Shown: positions 19,574 through 29,189 of the stretch, piece after piece
Numbering within the stretch: position 1 is the stretch's first letter
How the letters are laid out: each line of letters opens with the position of its first letter
Assembly: GCA_000969725.1 (NCBI GenBank)
Contig: JXSR01S064112.1
Direction: 5' to 3' (one strand)
DNA from: Ophiothrix spiculata
Taxonomy: Eukaryota; Echinodermata; Ophiuroidea; Amphilepidida; Ophiotrichidae
DNA: 36,181 bases
Position numbers and translations under genes: made by a program
Notes under the pieces: generated by a model
Seen by the model: the letters and a program-made list of their open reading frames with translations, nothing else
Told to the model about the DNA's origin: nothing
The model's database searches: none

Positions 19574-19705
19574 GACTACACTGTCCTCAAGGAAGCCCTC
19601 TGCCTGCGCCGTGTGAGCCTGGAACTTATACCAACTTGACACAGATGTCAGAATGCCTGGAGTGCCCTGCAGGACTGTATTGTGTTCCAGAGGAAGTCAT
19701 TGAAG
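19574..19705 (+). CDS. Possible alternative exon 13b (tandem copy)
   Basis: The copy (unit period 155) differs from exon 13 over 43 codons at four bases, all silent (ACC/ACT, CTA/TTG, GAA/GAG). Because CCCTGTCCTATAG|GA was copied with it, it has a pyrimidine-rich in-frame acceptor of phase 1 and keeps the GAAG|GTAAGG donor, so it is a symmetric 132-nt exon. Only 23 bases separate it from the exon 13 donor, too few for a normal intron, so it would replace exon 13 (exon 12 to 13b), giving a shorter unit. It may also be unused. Confidence 0.45.
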
Positions 19706-19708
19706 GTA

Positions 19709-20079
19709 AGGCCCCCCAAAAAACATTGTTTGTTTGTCCTCGCCCGACCGACCGTCAAAATTTGGCCCGACCGCGTGCTTTGTAAAGTTTTTTTTTTTAT
19801 TTTTCAACTCTTATTTAATTAGATATAAAAATTCACCAAGAAAGTCTTCAAATCTTAAAAATTTGATATGAATTGACATGAAATGTGTTTTCCAATGTAG
19901 AGGACCTCTTAAGGTTCAGCAGTATATTGTTCTCGTAAGTTAAGTTTATTTTTTGTTCAATTTTTTCAATTCATTAAGGTTTCATGTACATTTATTACAA
20001 CAACAAAAAAAAGCCGACCTTCCGACCCTACCTTTTCAGAGGCCGTTATGGACAAACAAACAATATTTTTCTTTTGGCC
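19709..20079. mobile_element. MITE with GGCCxxxAAAA...TTGTTTGTTTG ends
   Basis: GGCCCCCCAAAAAACATTGT then TTGTTTGTCC at the left is inverted as GGACAAACAAACAATATTTT then CTTTTGGCC at the right. The left part repeats CCGACCG. The element starts three or four bases after the exon 13b donor and abuts the next MITE without a gap. Confidence 0.75.
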
Positions 20080-20416
20080 TAAGGCTTGGCGTCCAAAGAT
20101 ATTCGCTCGCCCGAGTGACATTTGCTCACCATACCAAGAAAACTTTATTGCTCCAATAGGAAGCGACATTCGCTTAACAAATTTCACAACATTCGCTACA
20201 CTTCAGAATGAATCAGAGCGAAGATCGCTCCAAATATTCTTGGGTTTGTTTATTCAATAATCATAGCACTACAACATGCGGGAGTGACATTCGCTTTCAT
20301 CGATTGAAATGATGCAATGAGAGCGACATTCACTCTCCTTTTTAGCGAATATGTCAGAGCAAATATTAAGAGCGAATGTCACTCGGCCGAGTGAATGTCT
20401 TTGGATGCCAAGCCTA
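20080..20416 (+). mobile_element. MITE family M4, copy 2
   Basis: TAAGGCTTGGCGTCCAAAGA at the left, TCTTTGGATGCCAAGCCTAA at the right. The interior matches the 28663 copy in the same orientation and the 9180 copy in reverse (GAGCGACATTCGCT, CATAGCACTACAACATGC). Confidence 0.9.
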
Positions 20417-20658
20417 AGATTTTGGGAAACATTTAAACCATCTATATTATGGTGAACAAAAATGGGATGAAACACAAAATGTAATTTTTTTCCTGTTGCA
20501 TAAGGTGTATTGCTTTGGAATGAGTTATGTAAGTAGATGCTTTTCCAAAACACAGCTTTTTTCCCAAATTTTGGGGGATGTTTTTGATATTTTCAAAGTA
20601 ATTCTTGGTTTTAAATGACCCCAATGTATTCAAGTTTGTTTGTGCTCTTTTCTTTTAG

Positions 20659-20802
20659 GCAATTCTTCAGCAGGCTACAGCCCATGCCCACAAGGATTTT
20701 ATTGTCCAGCAGGAACCGGTCGTAACTGGACTGCATGTCCAGCTGGCACATATGGAGCCAGAACTGGATTGGAAATGGAGTCGGATTGTACTGATTGCCC
20801 AG
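20659..20802 (+). CDS. Exon 14 (phase 1 to 1)
   Basis: The acceptor is CTTTTCTTTTAG and the donor is CCAG|GTGAGA; 144 nt. It encodes NSSAGYS, PCPQGFYCPAGTGRNWTACPAGTYGARTGLEME and CTDCP, then completes to PAG-YYC with exon 15. It lacks the final GYYC, which the next exon supplies. The GTGxxW-x-xCPAGTY pattern also occurs in exons 4 and 24. Sequons NSS and NWT are present. Confidence 0.88.
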
Positions 20803-20814
20803 GTGAGAAAACAC

Positions 20815-21390
20815 TTAGAGCCCATGCTCACCAGGATATTATTGTTTAAACCTTGAAGTATGCAACAAGCAGACGATTAACACACATAAACCAATATGAC
20901 CATACCGGGAAAATAAATTAGACCATATTTCACGAATCATAACAAAGTATCAAATCTTGCTGAATATTCAAATGACTTATGATTAATGTTTGTCAATGTG
21001 GTAGCAACAAAATTAGCCCAAAATAAAAACAAAATCATGAACGTTTCATGTCCAAATATTCATATGCAGAGATTTGGTCTTGATCAATCCTAATCAATTA
21101 TTACCAGTGTCTTACACAATACAAAATCACCAGTTTACAATGTTGTAGAATACAATGGATATGCTGTAGATCTTGTAACAGAGTCTGATTGCATGTTGCA
21201 TACATGTACTTTAAGGGTTTTAGAACTTATTGTAACTTGACTGTATGCCCAGCTAGAACCAATCAGAACTCATGCCTATCATATATGTGTGCCGCTAGAA
21301 CTGGATTGGAAACGGAGTCAAATTGTAATGTGGATTGGCCAGGTAAGAAAATGCATATCCAGTAGGGATTGCTTATAACTGGACTGTAGT
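20815..21390 (+). pseudogene. Decayed copies of exon 14, split by a MITE
   Basis: Bases 20818-20848 copy AGCCCATGCCCACAAGGATT ... TATTG of exon 14. After the MITE at 20845-21225 the copy resumes with TTGTAACTTGACTGTATGCCCAGCTAGAA, and 21292-21345 repeat CCGCTAGAACTGGATTGGAA ... CCAGGTAAGAAAATG with its own donor. A last scrap, TTATAACTGGACTGTAG, is near 21370. All have stops or frameshifts. Confidence 0.75.
20845..21225. mobile_element. MITE family M1, copy 2
   Basis: TTTAAACCTTGAAGTATGCA at the left, TGTTGCATACATGTACTTTA at the right, the latter with an extra TGTA-type insertion. The interior follows the 4513 copy (AACCAATATGACCATAC, GTTGTAGAATACAA, CTTGTAACAGAGTCTGATTG). Confidence 0.8.
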
Positions 21391-21411
21391 ATTTTCAATA
21401 ATTAAATTTCT

Positions 21412-21560
21412 CCGTTCGCAGGGTTTTTGGAGAACGACGCTTGTTGCTACGGTGGTTTGCGTGAAAGTCGCACGTATTTACAGCGTTTGATTGGACTAGT
21501 TCCAGTGCTTGTGAAGCGCCGAGGATCGCGCTCGTTACGCTCGAGTTAAACGATGCAGTA
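21412..21560. other. CpG-rich unclassified patch
   Basis: The stretch has many CG dinucleotides (GAACGACGC, CGCCGAGGATCGCGCTCG, GTTACGCTCGAG) in an AT-rich intron. No Cys-module frame. Possibly a young transposon fragment. Confidence 0.35.
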
Positions 21561-21644
21561 CGATGGGAAATTTAATAAATGAAAACACTATAGATGTCCT
21601 AAAGGAAATTTCTGGAGCCCATAACAAGGATTTTATCACCCATC

Positions 21645-21916
21645 TAACAAATAAATAAATAAATAAATATTTTTTGAGGATAGCCTCATCAGTGTCTAGC
21701 ATTGCTTTCCATGAGGGTCCTCTGCCAGATGGTCAGATTTATTTGCCAGTTTGGGTGCAGGAGGAAAACCGGAGCGCCCGGAAGAAAACCTGCGTATGCA
21801 AGTTTGGGCTGGCAACCAATTGCACATATAGCACCGAGACCGGGAATTGAACCTACAACAGTCCTGGGCTCATTGGTGTAAAGCGAGGGAATTACCGCTG
21901 CGCTACCTGCTTTCCC
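21645..21916 (-). mobile_element. tRNA-derived SINE, minus strand
   Basis: Read on the minus strand it starts GGGAAAGCAGGTAGCGCAGC (A-box type TAGCGCAGCGG) and has GTAGGTTCAATTCCCGG (B box GGTTCAATTCC) about 45 bases later, so the head is tRNA-like. A non-tRNA body follows with a CGGGCGCTCCGGTTTTCCTC phrase, and the tail is (ATTT)n at 21645-21669. The tRNA-like part is too mutated and lacks a matching acceptor stem for a live tRNA gene. Confidence 0.8.
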
Positions 21917-22097
21917 AAACCATGATGTGATAAACAGCAAAGTGTCTATCAATTGATCTTTCTTTGTGTAATTTTGTTTTGTTACCTGTACATTTGGCTA
22001 CTTAACCTGAATGTACAGAAAGCTCTATGCCACACTGGAAAATGTTGTACTTAATATGACATCTTAACGTCATCTTATTATTTGCTTTGCTTTTCAG

Positions 22098-22226
22098 CCG
22101 GCTATTACTGTGAAGGCACAAACCTGACAGAACCAACAGCGCTGTGTGACGCAGGACACTATTGTACATACAAAGTGGACAAACACAATCCGGTAGCATT
22201 TGATAATGACTCATGTGTATATGACG
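22098..22226 (+). CDS. Exon 15 (phase 1 to 1)
   Basis: The acceptor is GCTTTTCAG and the donor is GACG|GTAAGT; 129 nt. It encodes (A)GYYCEGTNLTEPTALCDAGHYC and a spacer ending SCVYDG. The same length and Cys pattern as exon 1 make it a paralogous module. Sequons NLT and NDS are present. The first 60 or so bases of the following intron (AGATAAGATTTA ... CTCATAATGGAT) recur near 22492. Confidence 0.87.
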
Positions 22227-22247
22227 GTAAGTATTAAGAGAAAAATA

Positions 22248-22552
22248 GATAAGATTTAGTAGTTTGCCTGTCATCTATCATCTCATAATGGATGGGTTCT
22301 CATTATTGAGTATCACGAAAGGGGTTGAGCTGCACATTGAAAATCATGGCGCATACTGCTCTGATTAAATTGTAATATTTTATGTTTGAATAGGGGTGTA
22401 TGTTTTTCCAATAATGATGTGGTTTTTTTTGACAAATTGACTTCATTCTTGATTTAAAAATGACTAAAATTTGTGACAAAAATTGAGATAAGAGATAAGA
22501 TTTATTGTTTTGCCTGTCATTTATTTTCTCATAATGGATAGGCATACATTAT
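22248..22552 (+). repeat. Direct repeat of intron start
   Basis: AGATAAGATTTAGTAGTTTGCCTGTCAT ... CTCATAATGGAT near 22248 recurs near 22494 as AGATAAGATTTATTGTTTTGCCTGTCAT ... CTCATAATGGAT. The copies lie about 245 bp apart. Confidence 0.7.
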
Positions 22553-22736
22553 TTTGTAATATTACTCAGAATAATGTACGCCCCTGCATTTTACTTTGTA
22601 ATTCATAAGGATAAATTGGAAGATCAGGTTCAATCAGTTGTCGCAGTCCTTGCATCTCAACTGTGCACCTTAGGTTGGATTCTCAAACAGATCACCATGT
22701 TGGATGTGAGTTTTGATAGCAAGCCAAGATTCACCT

Positions 22737-23625
22737 TAACGCCCTGTGGGGCAAGTTTTTTCTCACCCGGACCTGTCGTTCCCCGACAATTTATTTCCCG
22801 ACCCGCCCGACCCGATAAAAATTTAGCTTGCTCCGACTGACCCCGACCTGAAAATTTTATTCTAGACCGGACCGACAGTTTTCCATGATTTCCCGTTAAG
22901 ATGGGTATCTTTCCCCGAGTTTCAATCCATAATTATGGTATTTAACAATTAAGGATTACGATTATGAAAAAAAGAATCAATTTAAACAAATGACCTGAAT
23001 TAGGATCTCACGAATCTCTGAATGTTGTTACAGTTGGCCTAATAAACAAACAATAAAGCATATTCTAATTTTTCTCATAAAAGTTCATGTATGACTTCGA
23101 ATGGCCCTTGTTTTTTACCAATCATAGATTCATGCTTTATGGGACATTTATATATGTGATTATTTATCTCAGTGACTTCACAAGTCTAAAAATAGGAAAA
23201 ATTAAGAGTCTCAAACCTTAGATCCTCTAGGCAAAATTGCAATATCATTTGAGAACAAGAAAGATGAAGACTCACAATTAAGCTACTCACAACTAACATA
23301 ACATTAAATGCATGCTCACTTTTAGTGTAATACTACTTCTTAGCCTTAAAGTAACAGATAGCAGTACGAAAGATTAACAATATATATGCACGTAAAAGTT
23401 AAAATTGACGTTAAACTGTTACAGACATAACGATATTTGTTGCTCTATTTTATTTTTACCTCGAACAACCTTTTCCCCGACCCGAGTAAGATTTCCTTGA
23501 CCCGGTCGACCCCGATAATATTTTCCCGGACCGTACCGAACCCGAAAATCGCTTTAAAAATATTCCCAACCCGGTTTCGGTCCGGGAAAATCAGGGGTTT
23601 CGGGTTTCCCCGCAGGGCCTTAACT
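22737..23625. mobile_element. Transposon-like element with CGCCCTGTGGGGC ends
   Basis: ACGCCCTGTGGGGC at the left is inverted as CCCCGCAGGGCCTT at the right. Both ends are rich in CCCGACC and CCGGACC phrases, while the middle 600 bp are AT-rich. No transposase frame. Confidence 0.6.
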
Positions 23626-24548
23626 CACCTTATATCCTATCCACTTCACTTGTAAGAATAAATATGTCCTGTAAAATTATGTATTGCCGTGGTTCCATAT
23701 AATAATAGCTGACCCCATCATATCTGATTTGATTTTACACATCAATATTTTTGCTGGACTTTTCGACAGATCATGTGGATAAAAGTTTGTCTCAAAATTA
23801 TTGTTTAAAACAATGTTGCAATCTATATTCTAAAGCCATTTTAAGAATTTTGACAAAAAATTTCTCCTTTGCATTTTATGCGAAAATAAATAGATAAAGG
23901 TTGAGTTTTAGGGAAAAGAAAAATTCATGCTGATATTTTTCATGTGAAATTTACTGTGCTTTGGGTAATTTAAATGATTTAAAAGTCTGATACACACACT
24001 TGCTTGTCAATAGTGGTTTGTTAAGAACATTCCTGATGAACATTATCAATAAGCATGTCACAATTATTTTGCATTGCATATCTTCACTGTGTTGTTGGTA
24101 AGTCCCCTAAGCTAATTAGGAATATTCTTAAGTATAATTTTCTAAAGTTACTTCAGAACAAGAAAATTTTGAACATTTTCAACTTAAGGCCAATATATTT
24201 GAACAATTTAAACATTTCTGCCTTGGTCCTATATAGATGAAGTTGTGGGTAATTGACCTTTGACCTAATATAGTCAAATTAGGATCATACATAAAGTAAA
24301 GAAAATTTGGAATAAAGATAGGAGCTTTTCTGTTTCTTTTTAAATTTTCTTAACAACTTTGGAATAGGAATTACATCAACTGATAATAATTTCACATTTA
24401 TCATTCAAAGTTGCTTCAGGAAATGAGACTCATTGTTCTCAAAGTCTAAGATATTTGTGGATTTATAAATGATTACTGTTCTGCAGACCAACTTAGGAAT
24501 ATTCTTAAATCTTTATGAAATAGAGCGCTGTATATATTTATTTTTCAG
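23626..24548. other. Intron remainder, nothing recognised
   Basis: AT-rich sequence with no inverted ends, no Cys-module frame and only short A/T runs. Confidence 0.5.
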
Positions 24549-24683
24549 GTGCACATACAGGTTCTGGTGGTCTGTGTCCATCTGGCTATTATTGCATAGA
24601 AGGATCTGAGTTGCCCGAAGGATGTCCTGCTGGAACATACCAAGATGAAGATGGCCAGTCCGACTGCAAAATCTGTCCTCAAG
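24549..24683 (+). CDS. Exon 16 (phase 1 to 1)
   Basis: The acceptor is TTATTTTTCAG and the donor is CAAG|GTACGC; 135 nt. It encodes AHTGSGGLCPSGYYCIEG, a GCPAGTYQDEDGQ block and CKICPQ. The CPxGTYQDE wording is shared with exons 9 and 20. No sequon. It has the shortest CPxGTY unit in the window. Confidence 0.87.
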
Positions 24684-24699
24684 GTACGCACACAAATTT

Positions 24700-24905
24700 T
24701 GGTTTATATTGACCAGGGATAGCTCTGTTCCAGAGGAGGGTGGTCGTAACAACTATACTGGTTGCCAGCTCTTGTCGTTCGGTATTGTAGCCGATCCCCC
24801 GGTTGCGTCATGTCCTATACTGCCTCTGGCGTAAAGCCGTTGGGATTCGACTTACAACTTCCGGGATGATCACTAAAATTATTTTCGTAATAGGTAAAAA
24901 AATAT
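24700..24905. other. Unclassified patch after exon 16
   Basis: GC-richer sequence (CCGATCCCCCGGTTGCGTCA, CCTCTGGCGTAAAGCCGTTGG) without a frame or clear ends; probably a transposon scrap. Confidence 0.3.
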
Positions 24906-24910
24906 GATAA

Positions 24911-25071
24911 CATATGTGTCCCGCCGTGGCAAAAGGATGCAGTTGTCGGCTCGTACATGGTGCTTATTGTAGCATATCTGATGTATACAACTAGTATACA
25001 TATGATATGCTACAATGAGCTACATGTAGGAGACGACAACTGCATCCTTTTGCCCCGGCTGGACACATATA
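24911..25071. mobile_element. Near-complete fold-back element
   Basis: The left half (CATATGTGTCCCGCCGTGGC, AAAAGGATGCAGTTGTCGGC) is the complement of the right half (GACGACAACTGCATCCTTTT, GGACACATATA). The arms are about 78 bp with a centre near 24992 (AACTAGT). Confidence 0.88.
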
Positions 25072-25334
25072 TAAAAAGTGGAGTTCACGCGTGAACCCTA
25101 GCCGGATTTAGAATAACATAATTATGTTGATTACTATAAGAAAACTTTTGTAATTTTTTGAGGAAAGGTAGAAATATGATCTTTGAAATTATTTTCTTAA
25201 ATATGTGACTCACGTGACCAAATAGAAATACACGTAAATCGTACCCTAAATTTGCGTTTTAGAAATCCCTCATCCGGCCCTAAATCTAGTGGATGCTATT
25301 TATCGTAATCTATGCCGCCTGCTCTGTTCAGTAA

Positions 25335-25800
25335 AAGCCAATTGATGGTGCCCTTCATTTCAAAAAATGTTTGCCCACTTGTGACATCACAAGATGGCCA
25401 CTGCCCATTTTCTCGTAGAAAACAATGCAAACTTTTACACCATTTGATGATTTCTAGTTGATTAGATGTTGTTTATTGGTCATTTCCAAACACAACCCTG
25501 TATTCATATCTTTTAGTAACAGGATTTTAATGGTATAAATATTGAAATAAAACATTTTCCCTATAGACTTACACACTTAAGAAGTCTGCTGAATTCTGCA
25601 GACTTGCCATATCAAATCTGGCCCTGATCATACGTTTTTTGGCAATTTTGCAAAATCTTCTTTTTGCTCTAACCAGAGAGGTGCTACTTAGGTACTTAAC
25701 ATAGAAAGTTGGTTGAACCACCATTTTGTTGCCAATTTTGTCACCTTTAATTTAAATCCACATTTAAGAAAATATTTCAATTTTCAAAACTTTATTAACA
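25335..25800. repeat. Dispersed repeat family R2, copy 1
   Basis: Blocks of this stretch recur in rearranged order at 28020-28470: GGTGCCCTTCATTTCAAAAA, ACATTTTCCCTATAGACTTACACAC (inverted), and the CAAAATCTT-[CT]-TTTTTG / CAATTTTGTCA-C-TTTAATTT stretch. The class is unknown. Confidence 0.5.
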
Positions 25801-26003
25801 TACCTAACCAGTAAATTGAGAATTAGGACCATCTGTTTTAGTAGCATATGCCCTACTTAATGATTCTGAGGCTGGATTGTTTTGAAACATCATTCAATTT
25901 GTTTTTGAATTATTGTGTTTATTTTCATTGTGATTGGGTTTGTATCCACCGTCACCATTGACCTTATAATGGGGATAAGTTTGGATATGAAATATGTTTA
26001 CAA

Positions 26004-26835
26004 CATATGAAGAGTTTGTTTCCAAAAGGGCCTAAATCCACTTTTGGTCAAAATTGAGTTATTGGTGCCATAGTGTAGTACTATAGTAATAGTTTAATGG
26101 AACCAAGCCATTTTCCCCAAAAGTTGCTTTCATAGAGTTTACCAGTGCACAAAAATCTGTGTTTGTTTCCAAAAGGGCCTAAATCCACTACAGTTTCTTT
26201 CCAAAAGGGTCTAAATCCATTTTAGGGTGTAAACAAACCTCTCAATAAAAAATAAGCAATAAAGTTTTGATTTCCATAAATGATGTCACTGTAGTGAGAG
26301 GACCTATCCTAACTTGTGAGCAGTAAAAACTCAAAAATAAATTAAACATGACGAGAAATAATCCATTTGCTGATTTTCAGATGGATTTAAGCCCTTTTGG
26401 AAATAAACTCTAAATTTAAAGCATCCCAAAAAAGAACAAAAATCAACTTTGGGTAAAAATTTAGTTATTGGTGCCATAATGTAGTACTATAGTAGTAATT
26501 TCATGAAACCAAACTATTTTTCCCAGAACTTGCTTTAATTTAGCTTGCCAGTGCACACAAATCTCAGTTTGTTTCCAAAAGGGCCTAAATCCATAGTTTA
26601 TTTCCAAAAGGGCCTAAACCTACTTCATAGTGAAAATAAAACTGTCTATAAAAAAATATATTATAAAGCTCTGATTTCCATGAGTGGTTTCAGTTTTGTC
26701 AGAGTGCTAACACCTAACATTTAATGCAGTAAAAACTTAAAATGATTTTACAATAACAAGGAATAAGTTTTTGCTGATTTTCTCAGAACTATGAAAAGTG
26801 GATTTAGGCCCTTTTGGAAACAAACTCTTCATATG
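26004..26835. mobile_element. Element with perfect 38-bp inverted ends and internal duplication
   Basis: The left end 26004-26041 (CATATGAAGAGTTTGTTTCC ...) is exactly complementary to the right end 26798-26835. Inside, the same 400-bp unit occurs twice: TTATTGGTGCCATA[GA]TGTAGTACTATAGTA is near 26060 and 26465, and GTTTCCAAAAGGGCCTAAATCC or its complement occurs at least six times. One unit ends near 26411. No coding frame. Confidence 0.88.
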
Positions 26836-26921
26836 TGGGGAGAGATTTGCATTAATTGGATTGTGTTACACACTCTTTGTCTGACTTGTATACCTGTTAT
26901 TTCATTTCATTTCTATTTCAG

Positions 26922-27215
26922 GCTATTACTGCTTAGGAAATTCCACCACCTACCTCGACACAATCTGCCCAAGTGGATACTACTGTCCGGAAAGCACCGA
27001 ATACGACATCCAGTACCCATGTGATGAAGGAACATTCAATAACCTCACAGGAGCTCATAATGACTCCTGGTGTGTGGAATGCTCTCCCGGTAGCTACTGC
27101 CAGGGACAAGGGAATAGTGCGCCTACAGATTTATGTGATCCTGGATGGTATTGTATCAGTGGAGCGTACGAGCCACAGCCATCGGATGCCAACCTTGGAG
27201 GGGAATGTGCTGCAG
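26922..27215 (+). CDS. Exon 17 (phase 1 to 1)
   Basis: The acceptor is TTCTATTTCAG and the donor is GCAG|GTAAGT; 294 nt. It encodes YYCLGNST, an ICPSGYYCPES block, a PCDEGTFNNLTGA block, CVECSPGSYCQGQG, a LCDPGWYC block and ECAAG. CPES replaces the usual CPEG, the only visible loss of that Gly. Sequons NST, NLT and NDS are present. Confidence 0.88.
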
Positions 27216-27237
27216 GTAAGTCTAAAGATGCGATCAG

Positions 27238-27275
27238 GATTTATGTGATCCTGGATGGTATTGTATCAGTGGAGC
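27238..27275 (+). pseudogene. 38-base exact copy of exon 17 segment
   Basis: Bases 27128-27165 (GATTTATGTGATCCTGGATG ... GTGGAGC) recur exactly at 27238-27275, 110 bases downstream. The copy stops before the donor and has no acceptor, so it is a fragment. Confidence 0.9.
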
Positions 27276-27442
27276 ATAAAATATATCAGTTTTTTCTTAG
27301 TAAAAGACATGTAAATTTTTCAGTGGATGTGTAAATTTCATTAATGTTTGCAAATAAAGTTAATTTAAAATTTAAAATCCTTTGTGAAAAATGTCAAACT
27401 TACATGATTTATGGATTAATGGACGTTTGAAAACTCAAGCTT

Positions 27443-27620
27443 ATAGGCCGAACAATAAATTATTGGACAGTATAGTATTTGGATTGTATTTACAAACAAT
27501 GGGCCTTGCACTCTGGATGCCTGTATCCAGAGTGCAAGGCCCATAGTTTGTAAATACAATCCTTGCCCTGGATTTTTGTTTATATTGTCCAACAAATTTT
27601 TGATTAGCCTTTAATGACAT
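27443..27620. mobile_element. MITE family M2, copy 2, with 38-bp-arm palindrome
   Basis: At the core, 27481-27518 (GGATTGTATTTACAAACAAT ...) is the complement of 27525-27562 with one mismatch and a 6-base loop. Outside, TTATTGGACAGTATAG and TATATTGTCCAACAAA are inverted, as in the 7608 copy. Confidence 0.85.
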
Positions 27621-27808
27621 ACACTCCTGGTTTCTTTCATACACTGGGTGTGCGTGTCCACATCAAGTCACAACTTAATTTTGAAATATGAAAGAAGAGG
27701 GGAAAATGTATGCTTTTAATGTTGCATGTGTTAGCTTTGGTGCAAACATTCAGTGTATGAAAACCTTAAGTTTTGTTTTGACTTTTTCTATTGTCATTAT
27801 TTTCGCAG

Positions 27809-27961
27809 GTGAATACTGCCCTCAAGGAGCATCTGAACCAATCCCATGTGATGCCGGTTATTATTGCGATGTAGCCGGACTTCCCGCTCCGGTAGATGAA
27901 TGCAATGCCGGGTACTATTGTACTTTAGGCTCGGACACTATGACACCAAGCGGAGTTGGAG
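27809..27961 (+). CDS. Exon 18 (phase 1 to 1)
   Basis: The acceptor is ATTTTCGCAG and the donor is GGAG|GTAGGT; 153 nt. It encodes EYCPQGASEPIPCDAGYYCDVAGLP, an ECNAGYYC block and a SGVGG end. The unit lacks CPxGTY and the sequon, and is close to exon 19 in its opening. It is a short variant module. Confidence 0.87.
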
Positions 27962-28019
27962 GTAGGTTATACTGCCCTTGCATAACATGCTTATCTTTTG
28001 TCAGGGGGATTCATACATA

Positions 28020-28470
28020 TGTCAAACGATGGCGCCCTTCATTCAAAAAGTGTGCACTATGTCAAAAATAAAACTTCAAAATTCAGCAGCCTTGTTTGTG
28101 TGTAAGTCTACGGAGAGAATGTTTTATGTCAAATTACCTTTGTAAGTTCTGTCACTCATTTAGATTCATAGTATGGATGTGTCAATGAGCAACTGATTAA
28201 CAACATATACTTAATAAGAGATCATGAGAGTGACGCGCTAAGAAGCTAAAATGGTTTATATTTTGCATTGATCTATATGGGAAATAGGTTGGCAGCCATC
28301 TTGGTGGACATGGTGGGCAAATATTTTTGGGGGGAATTTGACAAAATCTTTCTTTTTGATGTAAATTTGTAATTACTTAACCTAGAGATGTTGAGGTTCA
28401 AATGTCATTTTTTGCTAATTTTGTCATTTTTAATTTGAATTCGCTTTTATGAAAATACTTCAATTTCAAA
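28020..28470. repeat. Dispersed repeat family R2, copy 2
   Basis: See the copy at 25335 for shared blocks. Here CTTCATTCAAAAAGTG comes first, then AATTCAGCAGCCTTG ... GTGTGTAAGTCTA, then the CAAAATCTTTCTTTTTGATG stretch. Confidence 0.5.
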
Positions 28471-28662
28471 ATTTTACAAATCGGCCTACTTTTGTAGGTC
28501 CTGTTGAAAGAAAATGAACATGAAAGTTCTTAATAGTAATATTGACAATGTAGACAAAAGTGCAGAAATCCAATATACTGGATGGTCCTGCACACTGCAA
28601 GTTTGTTTAACTGAGTCACTTTGGGTTCATTTAAGGAAAATGCAAGAAATAGGTTGACAATG

Positions 28663-28996
28663 TAAGGCTTGACGACCAAAGACATTTGCTCGCCCGAGTG
28701 ACATTCGCTCAACATACCAAGAAAACTTTGCTCTCAATGGGAAGCGACATTCGCTTAACAAATTTTACGACATTCGCTACACTTCACATTGAAATGTAGC
28801 GAAGATTGCTCTGAAATTCTTTTTTTTTACAAATAATCATAGCACTACAACATGCACGAGTGACATACGCTTTCATAGATTGAAATGTTCGCGCAATGAG
28901 AGCGGCATTCGCTCTCTATTTTAGCGAATAAGTCAGAGCGAATATCAAGAGCGAGTGTCACTCAGCAGAGCAAATGTCTTTGGGTGCCAAGCCTAA
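28663..28996 (+). mobile_element. MITE family M4, copy 3
   Basis: TAAGGCTTGACGACCAAAGA at the left and TCTTTGGGTGCCAAGCCTAA at the right. Same orientation as the 20080 copy, and it shares CATACCAAGAAAACTTT and AAGCGACATTCGCTTAACAA. Confidence 0.9.
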
Positions 28997-29189
28997 TGAC
29001 TTGGTTCAGGGAAAATAGCTTCTCTGGATGCTTTTTTTGCGAAAAGCTCCTTTGAGGTTAATAATTTTGTTAATTTAGAAAAAAATACCATGTTTTATCT
29101 TGAGCTCTAATAAAACATTAATGACACGTGTAGCTGTAGGATTTCCATGCTCATTTGTATAGCAATTTTAACAGTGAACACTATAAAGC

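Noticed and set aside
20659..20848. Exon 14 extended past 20802 to the TAA after GATATTATTGTT
   Set aside because: The donor CCAG|GTGAGA joins in frame to exon 15 as PAGYYC, and the extra stretch belongs to the decayed copy.
21838..21916. tRNA gene on the minus strand
   Set aside because: A- and B-box sequences are present but there is no good acceptor stem and the stretch continues into a SINE body with (ATTT)n tail.
27962..28071. Exon 18 read through as a gene end
   Set aside because: The read-through loses the Cys pattern at once and GGAG|GTAGGT joins correctly to exon 19.
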